A stretch of 64,000 nucleotides of DNA from DTFZ01 sp964510055 (GCA_964510055.1 CAZDZY010000001.1:17182-81181), one strand, 5' to 3'; numbered from the stretch's first letter, positions 53,323 through 62,824 are shown. Made by a program: numbers and translations. Notes: a model not told the origin generated them from the letters alone.

Positions 53323-53438
53323 GATGCCTTTCCTTTCTTAATGCCTTTACCAGTAATACAACTGAAGGAGGCAAATCCTTGGTCCCTCCAAAAAATTTTC
53401 TCGCCCTGTTTCTCAGTATTGGTATCATGATAGTGCAG

Positions 53439-53457
53439 GGGCGTCCTGTGGACGCCC
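53439..53457. other. Strong hairpin in the sigma-factor gap
   Basis: GGGCGTCC and GGACGCCC around TGT, without a clear T run. It lies between the MBL gene and the sigma gene and could be a terminator of the former or a pause signal. Confidence 0.5.
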
Positions 53458-53561
53458 GCTTTGTTCGTACGTAATTATTTAATGATCGGTTCACCGGCAC
53501 CAAACGAGAAAGATCTGCCTGCTGGCGATCAGAGATCGCCCAAGCGTTAATAACAGGTATA

Positions 53562-54347
53562 TCAACCTTTTTCTAATTCTATTGTCTCCCCGTCTTTCAA
53601 TATAAGAGGATTCTCCGGAGTAAATTTGGCCGGGTCTGCGTCAAACATATGCACCGGGGTATTGTGCTTCGCCCCTATTATCTGCGCGCATTCCATTGCC
53701 TCAGCCGCATCCATATTATACACGCCGTCGATCGGAAAGAACGCGTAATCTATGTTCCTTGCCTTAAGATCCGCCATCTCGTCTATTTTCGACGTGTCGC
53801 ATGCAATATACAAAACTACCCCGTCTACCGTGATAACGAATCCGCAGGAGCTCTTTATTGAATGGTTGCCGTTATACGCCGCTACCGGCTCGATCGCTAT
53901 ATCTGCAGACTCATACTTGTTGTAGGTTCCATCAGCGTTGTTGTTCTCTTTTTCCTTAAGCACCTTGCATCCCTCATTCTGCGTGCATAGGCTTATCTCA
54001 TTGTGATCGGGATGCTGATGGCTTACGAGTATGATATCGGCGGGGTCGCCGTAATCTCCCGGAGCATGCGGGTCGATATAGATAACGACGCCGTCGGCCG
54101 TCTTTATCTTAAACGAGTTGTGCCCTATCCACGTAAGCTCGGGCGCCACTTCGTTTGACGGCTCTGCGCTCTCTGGCAGCTGTACAGTCTCCGACGGCTG
54201 TACGCTTTCCGGCGGCTGTACTCCCGATGGAGTTTCCGCGGCCGGCGTTGTATCACTGGCAGTATTCGCGGGCGCCTCCGTCTTTGCACACGCAGCTGTC
54301 GTGAATAACATAGCGACAGCTAAAATCAAAACAATCAGCTTCTTCAT
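53562..54347 (-). CDS. Metallo-beta-lactamase-fold lipoprotein
   Basis: A 261-residue lipoprotein with lipobox TAAC at residues 17-20 and a Pro/Ser/Thr linker. The MBL core is LTWIGHNSFKIKTADGVVIYIDPHAPGDYGDPADIILVSHQHPDHNE (H-x-H-x-DH metal motif near residues 109-114), with later VAAYNGNHSIKSSCGFVITVDG and ACDTSKIDEM. This is the UlaG/L-ascorbate-6-phosphate lactonase-like subgroup by layout. Extracellular location is unusual for that group. The substrate is unknown. Confidence 0.88.
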   Translation of the reverse strand: MKKLIVLILAVAMLFTTAACAKTEAPANTASDTTPAAETPSGVQPPESVQPSETVQLPESAEPSNEVAPELTWIGHNSFKIKTADGVVIYIDPHAPGDYGDPADIILVSHQHPDHNEISLCTQNEGCKVLKEKENNNADGTYNKYESADIAIEPVAAYNGNHSIKSSCGFVITVDGVVLYIACDTSKIDEMADLKARNIDYAFFPIDGVYNMDAAEAMECAQIIGAKHNTPVHMFDADPAKFTPENPLILKDGETIELEKG

Positions 54348-54529
54348 AAAAGATAATCTCCTTTAACATATGTGTATCGTATGGAATTATATACAAGTCT
54401 TTATTGTTGCGCAAGCCAGTACTGCCCGAATAGTACGCTTAATATTCCATACCCGCAGGGCTCTGCCTGTACAAACCGCGTGCGCATGTTGTATAATATG
54501 CAGACATCGAATTTCGTCAGAAGGCGGAT

Positions 54530-56281
54530 ATGTTGGGTAATAAAAAGAAAAAAAACGGGGCTGTTAAACTGTTCGTGTCATACTACAGGCCGCACATAAA
54601 ACTTTTCCTGCTCGACATGCTGTGCGCTTTTATGATAGCGGCGATAGACCTCTCTTTCCCGCTCGTTTCAAAATACGCTATGAGCGAACTGCTGCCAGCG
54701 AAAGCGTATGAAACGTTCTTTATCATAATGGGCGCGCTTATAGCCGCTTACTGCCTCCGCTCTGCATTTAGCTATATCGTAACATACTGGGGCCATACTC
54801 TCGGCATACGCATTGAGGCGGACATGAGGCGCGACCTTTTCACGCATATGCAAAAACTCAGTTTCCGCTTTTACGATACTCACCGCACCGGCAAGCTGAT
54901 ATCGCACGTGACGAACGACCTTTTTGAAGTGACCGAACTCGCCCATCACGGCCCGGAAGACCTGTTTATTTCGCTGGTCACCATAATAGGCTCTTTTATC
55001 GTCATGCTCGGCGTAAACTGGGTGCTCGCGCTCGTGCTCATAGTGCTCGTCCCGGCAGGCGTAATGCTCACTATGCTGCTGCGCGGCCGCATGATGTCTG
55101 CTTCGGGGCGCGTGAAGGAGCGCACCGCTGCCATAAACTCGGGGCTGGAGATGAGCATATCGGGAGCGCGCGTAGCCAAAGCTTTTACCAACGAGGAATA
55201 TGAGATTGGGAGGTTCGCGGAAAACAATGATCGCTTCAAGTCCTCGAAACGCGAGTTTTACTCGGCTGTGGCGTGGTTCTCAAGCAGTATGGACCTGTTC
55301 ACTAACCTGTTCTCAGTCGCGGTGATAGCCGTAGGCGGATACCTTATAATGCAGGGCAATTTCGACTACGTCGGGCTCGTTACTTTTACGCTGTATGTAG
55401 GCGTGTTCCTTCAGCCCATACGCCGTCTCTCGGCGTTCGCGGAACAGTATACCGTAGGGGCCGCGGGGTTTTCCCGTTTTTGCGGCCTGATGGGCGAAGA
55501 GCCGGAGATAACCGACCTGCCGAACGCTATAGAACTTAAAAAAGTACGCGGCGACATCGTTTTTGAAAACGTGAGTTTCTCGTATAACGACAAGACCTGC
55601 GTCCTCAAAGACCTGAATATGAAAGTTGACGCGGGTAGAACGCTCGCTTTGGTCGGGCCTTCGGGCGGCGGGAAAACGACGCTCTGCCATCTGATACCGC
55701 GCTTTTATGAAGTGGACAGCGGCCGGATAACGCTCGACGGGCACGATATAAGGAATATAAAGCTGGGTTCCCTGCGGCGCAGCATAGGCATAGTCTCGCA
55801 GGACGTGTTCCTGTTCGCGGGAACGATAAAGGAGAACATACGCTACGGCCGCATAGAAGCGACGGACGAAGAGATAATAGAGGCGGCGAAACGTGCCGAG
55901 ATACACGACATGATAATGGAGATGGAGAACGGATACGATACCGAGGTGGGCGAACGCGGAGTAAGGCTCTCGGGCGGGCAGAAACAGAGGATATCGATAG
56001 CGCGTATATTCTTAAAGAACCCGCCGGTGCTTATACTCGACGAGGCGACGTCTTCTCTCGACAGCGTTACTGAAACGAAGATACAGGCGTCGTTCGACGA
56101 GCTCTCCAGGGGCCGCACTACCCTTGTAATAGCGCACAGGCTCTCGACCGTACGCAGCGCGCATGAGATAGTCGTGATCGGCGAAGAGGGCATAATAGAG
56201 CGCGGCGCGCATAAAGCGCTGCTCGAGGCGGGCGGCGAGTACGCGAAGCTTTATAAGAGTCAGTTCAGGGATGATACTTAA
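54530..56281 (+). CDS. ABC exporter, fused membrane and ATPase (MsbA type)
   Basis: A 583-residue exporter half. Six spans lie in residues about 20-310. The ATPase has Walker A GPSGGGKTTL near residue 376, the Q-loop IVSQDVFLFAGTI, the signature LSGGQKQR, Walker B VLILDEATSSLD, and the switch VIAHRLSTVRSA. It works as a dimer to export lipids, peptides or drugs. The start follows GGCGGATATG. It is the first gene of a rightward unit with the ClC gene overlapping by 11 bp as read. Confidence 0.95.
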   Translation: MLGNKKKKNGAVKLFVSYYRPHIKLFLLDMLCAFMIAAIDLSFPLVSKYAMSELLPAKAYETFFIIMGALIAAYCLRSAFSYIVTYWGHTLGIRIEADMRRDLFTHMQKLSFRFYDTHRTGKLISHVTNDLFEVTELAHHGPEDLFISLVTIIGSFIVMLGVNWVLALVLIVLVPAGVMLTMLLRGRMMSASGRVKERTAAINSGLEMSISGARVAKAFTNEEYEIGRFAENNDRFKSSKREFYSAVAWFSSSMDLFTNLFSVAVIAVGGYLIMQGNFDYVGLVTFTLYVGVFLQPIRRLSAFAEQYTVGAAGFSRFCGLMGEEPEITDLPNAIELKKVRGDIVFENVSFSYNDKTCVLKDLNMKVDAGRTLALVGPSGGGKTTLCHLIPRFYEVDSGRITLDGHDIRNIKLGSLRRSIGIVSQDVFLFAGTIKENIRYGRIEATDEEIIEAAKRAEIHDMIMEMENGYDTEVGERGVRLSGGQKQRISIARIFLKNPPVLILDEATSSLDSVTETKIQASFDELSRGRTTLVIAHRLSTVRSAHEIVVIGEEGIIERGAHKALLEAGGEYAKLYKSQFRDDT

Positions 56282-57947
56282 ATTCCGGCAACCGTGCCGC
56301 CCTTTATTACGAGATGAAATTTCGGCTGCTAAAATAACGTTTACATACGCCGGCCTCCGTATTACAATAGTTTTCGGTGAGGCATTAAAAAATGACAAAC
56401 ATGGTAGTGTAAACAAAAGATTGTACAGATTGCTGAATAACCCGGACGAAATAAAGTGGAACATAGCTCTTAAGGGGGTTATGGCAGGCGTTGTCGCAGG
56501 TCTGGCTTCGGTATTTTACAGGATTATAATAGATTACGGCACTGAGTCCGCACTGGACATATACGCTTATCTCAGGACAAATCCTACTGTGATCGCCGTT
56601 TGGATAGCCGCAATACTGGCAGCCGGAGTCCTTATCGGCTGGATGGTGAAAAAAGAGCCTATGGCGTCGGGAAGCGGCATACCGCAGGTCGAAGGCGTGC
56701 TTCTTTACGGGCTTAAAATGCGCTGGTATATCGTACTCGCAGTAAGGTTCGTCGGCGGAGCGCTCGGCTCTTTATTCGGTCTTTCCGTTGGCAGGGAAGG
56801 CCCGTCGATCCAGATAGGCGCTGCGGCCAGCCAGGGTATTTCAAAGTTCACCACAAAAACCAAACTGGAGCGGCATCTGCTCATTACAGGCGGAGCGGCG
56901 GCCGGCCTCTCGGCGGCGTTCAACGCTCCTGTCTCGGGTATGATCTTTGCCCTGGAAGAAGTACATAGAAGCTTTTCGCCTTACGTCCTTCTTGCCGCAA
57001 CAGCCGCGTCGCTGACAGCTGATATCGTCTCCAAGACCATTTTCGGTTTAAAGCCCGTTCTCTACTTTGTGCAGATCCCGCAGCTCTCGATCGAATATTA
57101 CTGGTGGCTCGTCCCGGCCGCCGTCGTTTTCGGCTTTACAGGTTCACTGATGAACAAAACGTTGTTATGGGCGCAATTGCTTTATAAAAAATTGCCCTGG
57201 TATTTAAGGGTATGCGCGGCGCTTTTTATTGCGCTGCCCTTCGGGCTTTTCCTCCCGCAGGTGCTGGGAGGCGGGCAAAACCTTATAGGCCTTGCCGAAA
57301 ATACGGCGAATATCTTCGGGTTTATAGCGCTGCTCTTTATATTCAAGATCGTTTTTACCGGCCTTAGCTTCGGAAGCGGAACTCCCGGCGGCATATTCAT
57401 GCCTATACTCTCCGTCGGAGCTCTGTCGGGGTGCCTTTTCGGTATGGCTGCGTCGCATCTCGGGCTGCCGCAGCAATTCATGCCAGTTTTTGTGGTATGC
57501 GGCATGGCCGGCGCTTTCGTTTCGTCGGTCAAAGCGCCAGTCACGGGTATACTGCTGACGGCAGAAATGTCGGGGTCGCTGGTGCACCTGCTGCCGGTGG
57601 CGCTCTGCGTGTTTATCGCCATGTTTATATCCGACCTGTTTAAGGTAAAGCCTGTATATGAAACGTTGCTTGAACGGTTTATGAGCGACAGCCCGATCAC
57701 CGAAGAGGAGAAAGGCAGCGTGTTTGAGCTGCCTGTCGAGATGGGCAGCTGCATCGCGAATAAGATGATAAAGAACATCGAAATGCCGGGAAAGTGCCTT
57801 ATAGTCGGTATACGCCGCGGGACTAAAGACCTCGTTCCCAGAGGAAATACGAAAATACTGTCCGGCGATTACCTTCTTATATTATGCGGCTCAGAAGACC
57901 CGGACGGCGTACGTGAGTTGATGGGAAAACTTTGCCGTTTAAATTAG
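56271..57947 (+). CDS. ClC-family chloride/proton antiporter with TrkA-C domain
   Basis: A ClC core of about 400 residues with ion-path boxes GSGIPQVEG, GREGPSIQIGAAASQ (the gating Glu) and GSGTPGGIFMP. The C terminus has a TrkA-C-like regulatory domain (IANKMIKNIEMPGKCLIVGIRRG, GDYLLILCGSEDPDGV). The gating Glu in GREGP is retained. The proton Glu was not checked. The frame is open from ATG 56271, but the family alignment starts only near 56409. A promoter lies inside the first part at 56340-56368, so the first about 45 codons are probably untranslated. Starts near 56421 or 56430 (TTG) are possible. Confidence 0.9.
   Translation: MILKFRQPCRPLLRDEISAAKITFTYAGLRITIVFGEALKNDKHGSVNKRLYRLLNNPDEIKWNIALKGVMAGVVAGLASVFYRIIIDYGTESALDIYAYLRTNPTVIAVWIAAILAAGVLIGWMVKKEPMASGSGIPQVEGVLLYGLKMRWYIVLAVRFVGGALGSLFGLSVGREGPSIQIGAAASQGISKFTTKTKLERHLLITGGAAAGLSAAFNAPVSGMIFALEEVHRSFSPYVLLAATAASLTADIVSKTIFGLKPVLYFVQIPQLSIEYYWWLVPAAVVFGFTGSLMNKTLLWAQLLYKKLPWYLRVCAALFIALPFGLFLPQVLGGGQNLIGLAENTANIFGFIALLFIFKIVFTGLSFGSGTPGGIFMPILSVGALSGCLFGMAASHLGLPQQFMPVFVVCGMAGAFVSSVKAPVTGILLTAEMSGSLVHLLPVALCVFIAMFISDLFKVKPVYETLLERFMSDSPITEEEKGSVFELPVEMGSCIANKMIKNIEMPGKCLIVGIRRGTKDLVPRGNTKILSGDYLLILCGSEDPDGVRELMGKLCRLN
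56340..56368 (+). promoter_or_regulatory. Promoter ahead of the ClC gene
   Basis: TTTACA (56340-56345), 17 bp, TACAAT (56363-56368). This would start transcription near 56375, inside the long reading frame, and so supports a shorter protein. Confidence 0.55.
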
Positions 57948-58028
57948 CGGATATGCTATAATATATTGTATATTATACGGAGACCGGTGGATTCCCGGAA
58001 ACCAAATCAGGACTACATGGAGGTCAAT

Positions 58029-58397
58029 ATGCTGGAACGTGAAGACAAGGAAAGAATAGAAAAGATAATGCGCGACCGCAAGGGAGCCGACCGTTACCTC
58101 ACGGAGAATTCTGAAGTTTACCGTGCGTTTTCTGACGTGGAGGAAAAGACATTCAAAGACGGCGCCCTCCCGGCGATGGAGAAGCAGCTCATAGCAGCCG
58201 CGATCGGCATAAAAGACAACTGCGAATCGTGCATGGAGTCGCATATCAGGGAGGCGCTGCGCGCGGGCGCTACCGAACAGCAGGTAGTGGAGATGATAGA
58301 AGTCTGCATAGAAACGGGCGGCGGGCCCGCGACAGTGGCAGCGAGGTTCGCGCTAAAGGTCCTAGACTATTACAGGGATAACAAGCCTTTGGAGTAG
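58029..58397 (+). CDS. Carboxymuconolactone decarboxylase/AhpD-family protein
   Basis: A 122-residue protein. The ATG at 58029 follows GGAGGT; the frame is open 21 codons further upstream. The central site is GIKDNCESCMESHIREALRAGATEQQVVEMIEVCI (E-x-x-C-x-x-C-x-x-x-H near residues 69-80), the redox or decarboxylase pocket of the CMD family. It is often an oxidative-stress-related reductase of the AhpD kind when the CxxC is present, as here. Confidence 0.88.
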   Translation: MLEREDKERIEKIMRDRKGADRYLTENSEVYRAFSDVEEKTFKDGALPAMEKQLIAAAIGIKDNCESCMESHIREALRAGATEQQVVEMIEVCIETGGGPATVAARFALKVLDYYRDNKPLE

Positions 58398-58403
58398 ATC
58401 ATT

Positions 58404-58577
58404 ATGCTGAACCGTTTCGTAAAATATATAGCTTTAGGGGTACTAGTAATAGCGGCAGTATCCGTACTTTTTTTAACGCTGCGCATCGTTATCCGTCTCG
58501 TGATTTTCGGCGCTTTGGCCTTAGGCGCTCTTTGGGTATTACGGAGCCTCAGGGGAAACAGCGGACAGGGGCAGTGA
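58404..58577 (+). CDS. Small two-span membrane protein
   Basis: A 57-residue protein, starting 6 bp after the CMD gene with GGAG upstream. Residues about 8-30 and 32-48 are hydrophobic with an Arg-rich end (RSLRGNSGQGQ). No family is recognised. It is probably co-transcribed with the CMD-type gene. Confidence 0.65.
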   Translation: MLNRFVKYIALGVLVIAAVSVLFLTLRIVIRLVIFGALALGALWVLRSLRGNSGQGQ

Positions 58578-58614
58578 GTCCGCTTCTGCATCCAGTGCGG
58601 TTGCTATTTATTTA

Positions 58615-58731
58615 TTGTACTTATTAGACCAGTATATACCGAGCCATCATCACAGGCATGGAATTTGGTTCGTACTCGGGCCGTACGCCTTGCTCATGTC
58701 ATGGCATAAGTGGCTGTGGGAACGGTGCTGA
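58615..58731 (+). CDS. Possible 38-residue His/Trp-rich small membrane protein
   Basis: A short frame with TTG start, residues YLLDQYIPSHHHRHGIWFV and an aromatic end (WHKWLWERC). The amphipathic pattern looks coding, and the frame is open for about 35 codons more upstream, but there is no clear ribosome binding site. It may be the remnant of a fused tail of the preceding gene. Low confidence. Confidence 0.3.
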   Translation: MYLLDQYIPSHHHRHGIWFVLGPYALLMSWHKWLWERC

Positions 58732-58755
58732 GGTGCGCTTGAAAGGGCGGGAGTT

Positions 58756-58977
58756 ATGGACAATGAATTACGGTACAAAGTAATAAAAGTAGTGGTGATA
58801 TTGGTTCTGGGCGCGCTCGCAGTCTACATTTTAATAACGACAGTACCTTTAATGCTAGAAGAAATGGGAACGCATAATTACGGCCATAGAAGTCATCTTT
58901 TTACTGATTTCATATTTCTTGTATTGATACTGCCTATTGCATTCATCATCATCGGGATAATACGCTCATGGAAGTAA
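58756..58977 (+). CDS. Small two-span membrane protein
   Basis: A 73-residue protein with two membrane segments (about 9-31 and 50-70) separated by a polar loop (EEMGTHNYGHRSHLFT). GGGAG precedes the ATG. It is followed by a terminator at 59002-59036. No family is recognised. Confidence 0.7.
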   Translation: MDNELRYKVIKVVVILVLGALAVYILITTVPLMLEEMGTHNYGHRSHLFTDFIFLVLILPIAFIIIGIIRSWK

Positions 58978-59001
58978 GAGCGTATATATAAGATCTATGA
59001 C

Positions 59002-59036
59002 GGCCATAGCGCTACAGTGCGGCGTTATGGCCTTTT
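59002..59036 (+). terminator. Terminator after the small membrane genes
   Basis: GGCCATAGCGC and GCGTTATGGCC (with a G-U pair) followed by TTTT. Confidence 0.75.
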
Positions 59037-59098
59037 CATGTCACGGGCTGCCATATGCGCACATAACGTATATTAATAATATATTTGGAGGCAAACAT

Positions 59099-60166
59099 AT
59101 GGCAAATATGGTTTATATAATGACAAATTCGGCTGATGGCAACGGGATCGCCGCCTTTCGCAGAATGAACGACGGCACACTCACGCCCGGCGGCATCTAC
59201 AAAACGGGCGGCGCCGGCAGCGGGCCGCGCGGAGTCTCCCCTATGCCCGGTAACGGCATAGACCCTCTTCAATCGCAGGGTTCGATCGCACTTTCGCGCG
59301 ACAGGCGTTTTCTTTTTGCCGTCAATGCAGGCAGCGACAGCATATCGTCGTTCCGCGTGTCTATAGACGGCTCTCTTTCACTTACCGGAACTGTACCCGC
59401 AGGGGCTCAGCCCGTCTGCTTATGCCAGTCCGGTAACATGCTTTACGCCGCACACGCGGGCAGCAGCCCCGATAATCTTGCATCGGGGATTTGGGGCTAC
59501 ACTATAAGCGGCAGCGGAGCACTAACCATTATACGCGGCTCGGGTCGCTCGCTCAGTATGACGGACGCACACCCTTCATGCATTACACCGAGCCCCGACG
59601 GCAGATACCTCGTTGTGTCTGAACTGAATACGAACCGCTTGAGTGTCTATGGAATAAGCTGGGATGGGACGCTCTCCGGCCCGGCAGTCAGCATGTCAAA
59701 CGGACAAGGGCCTTTCGGGTCGGTATTTCTTTCGTCCGGGCTGCTGCTTGTGTCGGAAGCAGGAGCAAACGCGCTTACATCCTATATATTCGCCCAAGAT
59801 GGCATGCTTTCTATGGTCAACACCGCGCCAAACGGCCAGATTGCGACCTGCTGGGTTGCATCCACTCCAAACGGACGATACGCATACACGGCAAACGCCG
59901 GAAGCGGAACCATATCGGCATATGGTATATCAATGAATGGTGTCCTTCGCCTTATCGATAACATACCGAGTACCATGCGGGGCACAATGGGAGCTCCAAT
60001 AGATTGCGGAGTGAGCAATGACGGACGTAACTTCTATGTGCTTAACGGGAATCAGGGCTCCGTTTCAGCGTTCAGAATAGATGCCGGCGGCAAGCTCACG
60101 CTTCTTCAGTTGCTGACGGATACAGAGCTGCCTTCGCTTGGTTCTCAGGGTATGGCGGTGCTGTGA
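59099..60166 (+). CDS. Lactonase-like beta-propeller protein
   Basis: A 355-residue seven-bladed propeller of the 6-phosphogluconolactonase-like (PF10282-type) family. The start ATG at 59099 follows GGAGGC. Repeats include GSIALSRDRRFLFAVNAGSDSISSFRVS, HPSCITPSPDGRYLVVSELNTNRLSVY, and CWVASTPNGRYAYTANAGSGTISAYGI, each with a G-x-[YF]-x-[YV] blade strand. The catalytic set of a true lactonase was not verified. It has no signal peptide, so it is probably cytoplasmic. Confidence 0.88.
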   Translation: MANMVYIMTNSADGNGIAAFRRMNDGTLTPGGIYKTGGAGSGPRGVSPMPGNGIDPLQSQGSIALSRDRRFLFAVNAGSDSISSFRVSIDGSLSLTGTVPAGAQPVCLCQSGNMLYAAHAGSSPDNLASGIWGYTISGSGALTIIRGSGRSLSMTDAHPSCITPSPDGRYLVVSELNTNRLSVYGISWDGTLSGPAVSMSNGQGPFGSVFLSSGLLLVSEAGANALTSYIFAQDGMLSMVNTAPNGQIATCWVASTPNGRYAYTANAGSGTISAYGISMNGVLRLIDNIPSTMRGTMGAPIDCGVSNDGRNFYVLNGNQGSVSAFRIDAGGKLTLLQLLTDTELPSLGSQGMAVL

Positions 60167-60210
60167 CAGAGGCCAGGCTTATGAATCAGGCACCCCATTC
60201 GATACGCGTT

Positions 60211-60240
60211 TTAAGGGCAGGGTTCAGTGCCCGCCCTTAA
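60211..60240 (+). other. Hairpin downstream of the propeller gene
   Basis: TTAAGGGC and GCCCTTAA with an inner GGG/CCC, no clear T run after it. It may protect the 3' end or act as a weak terminator. Confidence 0.5.
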
Positions 60241-60337
60241 AGCCATCTTAGAATAAAAAAGTACTCCTTTAATGAGGACGCCCCCTGTTACGATTCGCCG
60301 CATATTGCGGCGTACCCGGTTGATAATCCCCTCAAGT

Positions 60338-60369
60338 TAAAAAAACAGCACCCCTTTAAAAGCGCTGTT
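60338..60369 (-). terminator. Terminator of the repeat-protein gene
   Basis: Minus-strand AACAGC and GCTGTT stem followed by TTTTT. Confidence 0.75.
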
Positions 60370-60385
60370 CCTGTTTTTTACCGCG

Positions 60386-62824
60386 TTATACATTTATGCT
60401 TCCCGACCAATATGACGTTTCTTTGCCCACTGTTTTCTTTCTTATGCTGATCACTGCCGCCCCTATTACGGCGCCCAGCGCGGCTCCGGCCAAGCTGGCG
60501 TACACGGCTATGAAATCATCGGACGGCTGTACCTCTTTGAAGGTTATGCTGTTTATCGTGCTCTTCATCGTCTCCGCAAGGCTGTCCGATATCGCGCCTT
60601 CGCCTGAGTTAAGGGTTATATCTATCGTTTTCCCGTTCTTTACGGTAATATATTTCACTCCGTTTTCAGTTTCGTTGTTCTTCTGTCTGGAAAAAGAGCA
60701 AACTGCAAATTTGGCCTGCGCGTGAGTAAAAACTGAGAAATCTGAAAATACGGCTTGTTCTTCCTTTCGGTCCTCCCCTTCACGCGCTATGGTTTCCGCC
60801 TCTGCCAGTATATCTTCTTCCGGCAGGCTGTTAAAATCATATATTTCCCTGCTGCTGCGGGATTCTGTCATCGTTATTGTTATCCCCGCATCAGATATCG
60901 CGTCTTCCATATCCATGTATGTACCGTTTTCTTTATATTTGCCAGGCAGCCCCGCGCCGTCTATCCCCAATAGCCCAAGCTCCGGGGCGTCTTCTTTGAC
61001 ATCCCGCGTTATTACGTACCAGCCCTTAGGCGAAACTATCGTCATATAGAGCTCGGACAGCTCAAACAGCGCCGTGTCAGGTATTGGTACAGCAGATGAC
61101 AGCTTAGGCGAAACCTTTGTGAACTCTACGCTGTCGACCGCGCTATAGAGCGCGTCCTCATAGCCGGCGGGTATTTCTCCTCCCTTATTATACGACAGCG
61201 TGATCTTTATCCATTGCCCGTTTACAATAGTAAAATACTGTTTCCCGCTTACCGCTTTGCCGTCGGCCTGACGAGTAAAATCGCATACGGCAAATTTAAT
61301 CTGATTCTGCGTGTAAAATGAGAATTCTGAAAAGTTCGTTCCCTCCGTTTTTATCTTTTCATTTGCCATTGATGCCCAAAACTGCAGATAATCATCGGGC
61401 ACATCGATAAAATCGCTGACGCCCCGGCTGTTCCCGGACAGCTCAACATCGATCCGGGCGTAAATATCAGGGCTTACCATATCCAGATAGGTGCCGTTTT
61501 CTTTATATCGGTCCGCAAGGCCTTTGCCATCGATCCCTAAAAGCCTAAGGTCCATGTCGTCTTCCTTTACATCCTGCGTGAACGCGTACCACCCTTCAGG
61601 CGAGTCGATCGTCATGTTCAGATCGGGCAGGTCAAACGCTGTCCCTTTCGGCCCTGCCTGAGAAACGGGCGCAGAGGATACTTTTGTGAACACTACGTTG
61701 TCCACCACCCTTTTAAGCGTTTGTATAGAGCTTAAATGCGATTCGTTTTTGTATGGAAGCAGTGTAATATATATGATTTGCCCGTTGATAGATGTAAAGA
61801 ATTCTGTCCTGTCATCAGTGTATAGAATAAGGAATTTGGTTTGTTTATGCACATAAACAGAAAAGGTTGAATCAGCGCCCTTCTCAGCCCCTTTGGTAAA
61901 CGGCTGCAGTAACAAGTCATCGGGAATTTCGTTAAAGTCAACGCCGTCGCTGTAATCTGCCATACTCACCGCTATCTCATCTTCCGACACCGGGTCTATC
62001 AATTGTAAGCTGATAGCGTGCTTTTTTGTATAATCCATAAACCACTTGCCGTCTATCCCTAAAAGCTTAAGGTTCGGGTCGTCGGCCTTTACGTCTTCAG
62101 TAAATACGAACCACCCTTCGGGGGAATCCACTGTCAGGTGGAGTTCAGGCAGTTTATATTCTGCCGGAGGCGGCGCCACTGGTATCGGCTTTGACGTTAC
62201 CTTTGTGAACACAATGCTGTCAACTACGCTTTTAAGAGTCTGTTCAAGGCTTTCGGACCGTTCACCTTTACCGGGATACAGTAGCTGGAATGCCATGTCC
62301 TGTCCGTTGATAACAGTTATATATTCCGTACCATATGATGTTATTTTGCTGCTGACCGGCTTTGAAAAATTGCGAACATAAAATTTTGCCTGCCCATGTT
62401 TATATATGTAACCTTCCGTAAATGTTATCTTTTCTTTTTCTCTCTGTTTCTTCACTTCCGGCGATACCTTTTCCATCCCATCCTTCAATTCCTCGTCGGA
62501 AACAAGGTTGAAATCATATATATGCCGGCTGTACTCGGAATCCGCCATTACCACATAGATGCGGGCGTCAGGATCTGCGCTTTCCATATCAAGGTAAACG
62601 CCGTTTTTTTTAAAAAAATCCGCAAGCCCCTTCCCGTTTATCCCCAAAAACTTAAGAACAGGGTCGTCTTCTTTTACGTCCTGTGTAAAAGCATACCATC
62701 CTTTGGGGACTTCGATAGTCATATTAAGCTCAGGCAACTCGCAAGTCTCGCCCGCCGCCTGCGCTGCGCGCACAGCCAGACTGAGGCAAAACAGTGCGAG
62801 TGCCAGGGATAAAAGCTTTTTCAT
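60386..62824 (-). CDS. Secreted repeat protein with C-terminal membrane anchor
   Basis: An 812-residue protein. The signal peptide is MKKLLSLALALFCLSLAVRAAQA. Four units of about 180-190 residues follow (about 26-207, 218-385, 397-575, 590-760), each opening EL-P-E-L-x-[LM]-T-[IV]-[DE]-[SV]-P-[KE]-GW-[YF]-x-[FI]-T-x-DV, then ED-x-L-x-L-GI-[ND]-GK, and ending with a YIT[VI]-x-NGQ strand and an [SDT]-[IV]-x-FTKV strand. The end is a membrane segment (FIAVYASLAGAALGAVIGAAV) with a basic stop. It looks like a cell-surface display protein; the ligand is unknown. The next gene is a relative. Confidence 0.82.
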   Translation of the reverse strand: MKKLLSLALALFCLSLAVRAAQAAGETCELPELNMTIEVPKGWYAFTQDVKEDDPVLKFLGINGKGLADFFKKNGVYLDMESADPDARIYVVMADSEYSRHIYDFNLVSDEELKDGMEKVSPEVKKQREKEKITFTEGYIYKHGQAKFYVRNFSKPVSSKITSYGTEYITVINGQDMAFQLLYPGKGERSESLEQTLKSVVDSIVFTKVTSKPIPVAPPPAEYKLPELHLTVDSPEGWFVFTEDVKADDPNLKLLGIDGKWFMDYTKKHAISLQLIDPVSEDEIAVSMADYSDGVDFNEIPDDLLLQPFTKGAEKGADSTFSVYVHKQTKFLILYTDDRTEFFTSINGQIIYITLLPYKNESHLSSIQTLKRVVDNVVFTKVSSAPVSQAGPKGTAFDLPDLNMTIDSPEGWYAFTQDVKEDDMDLRLLGIDGKGLADRYKENGTYLDMVSPDIYARIDVELSGNSRGVSDFIDVPDDYLQFWASMANEKIKTEGTNFSEFSFYTQNQIKFAVCDFTRQADGKAVSGKQYFTIVNGQWIKITLSYNKGGEIPAGYEDALYSAVDSVEFTKVSPKLSSAVPIPDTALFELSELYMTIVSPKGWYVITRDVKEDAPELGLLGIDGAGLPGKYKENGTYMDMEDAISDAGITITMTESRSSREIYDFNSLPEEDILAEAETIAREGEDRKEEQAVFSDFSVFTHAQAKFAVCSFSRQKNNETENGVKYITVKNGKTIDITLNSGEGAISDSLAETMKSTINSITFKEVQPSDDFIAVYASLAGAALGAVIGAAVISIRKKTVGKETSYWSGSINV

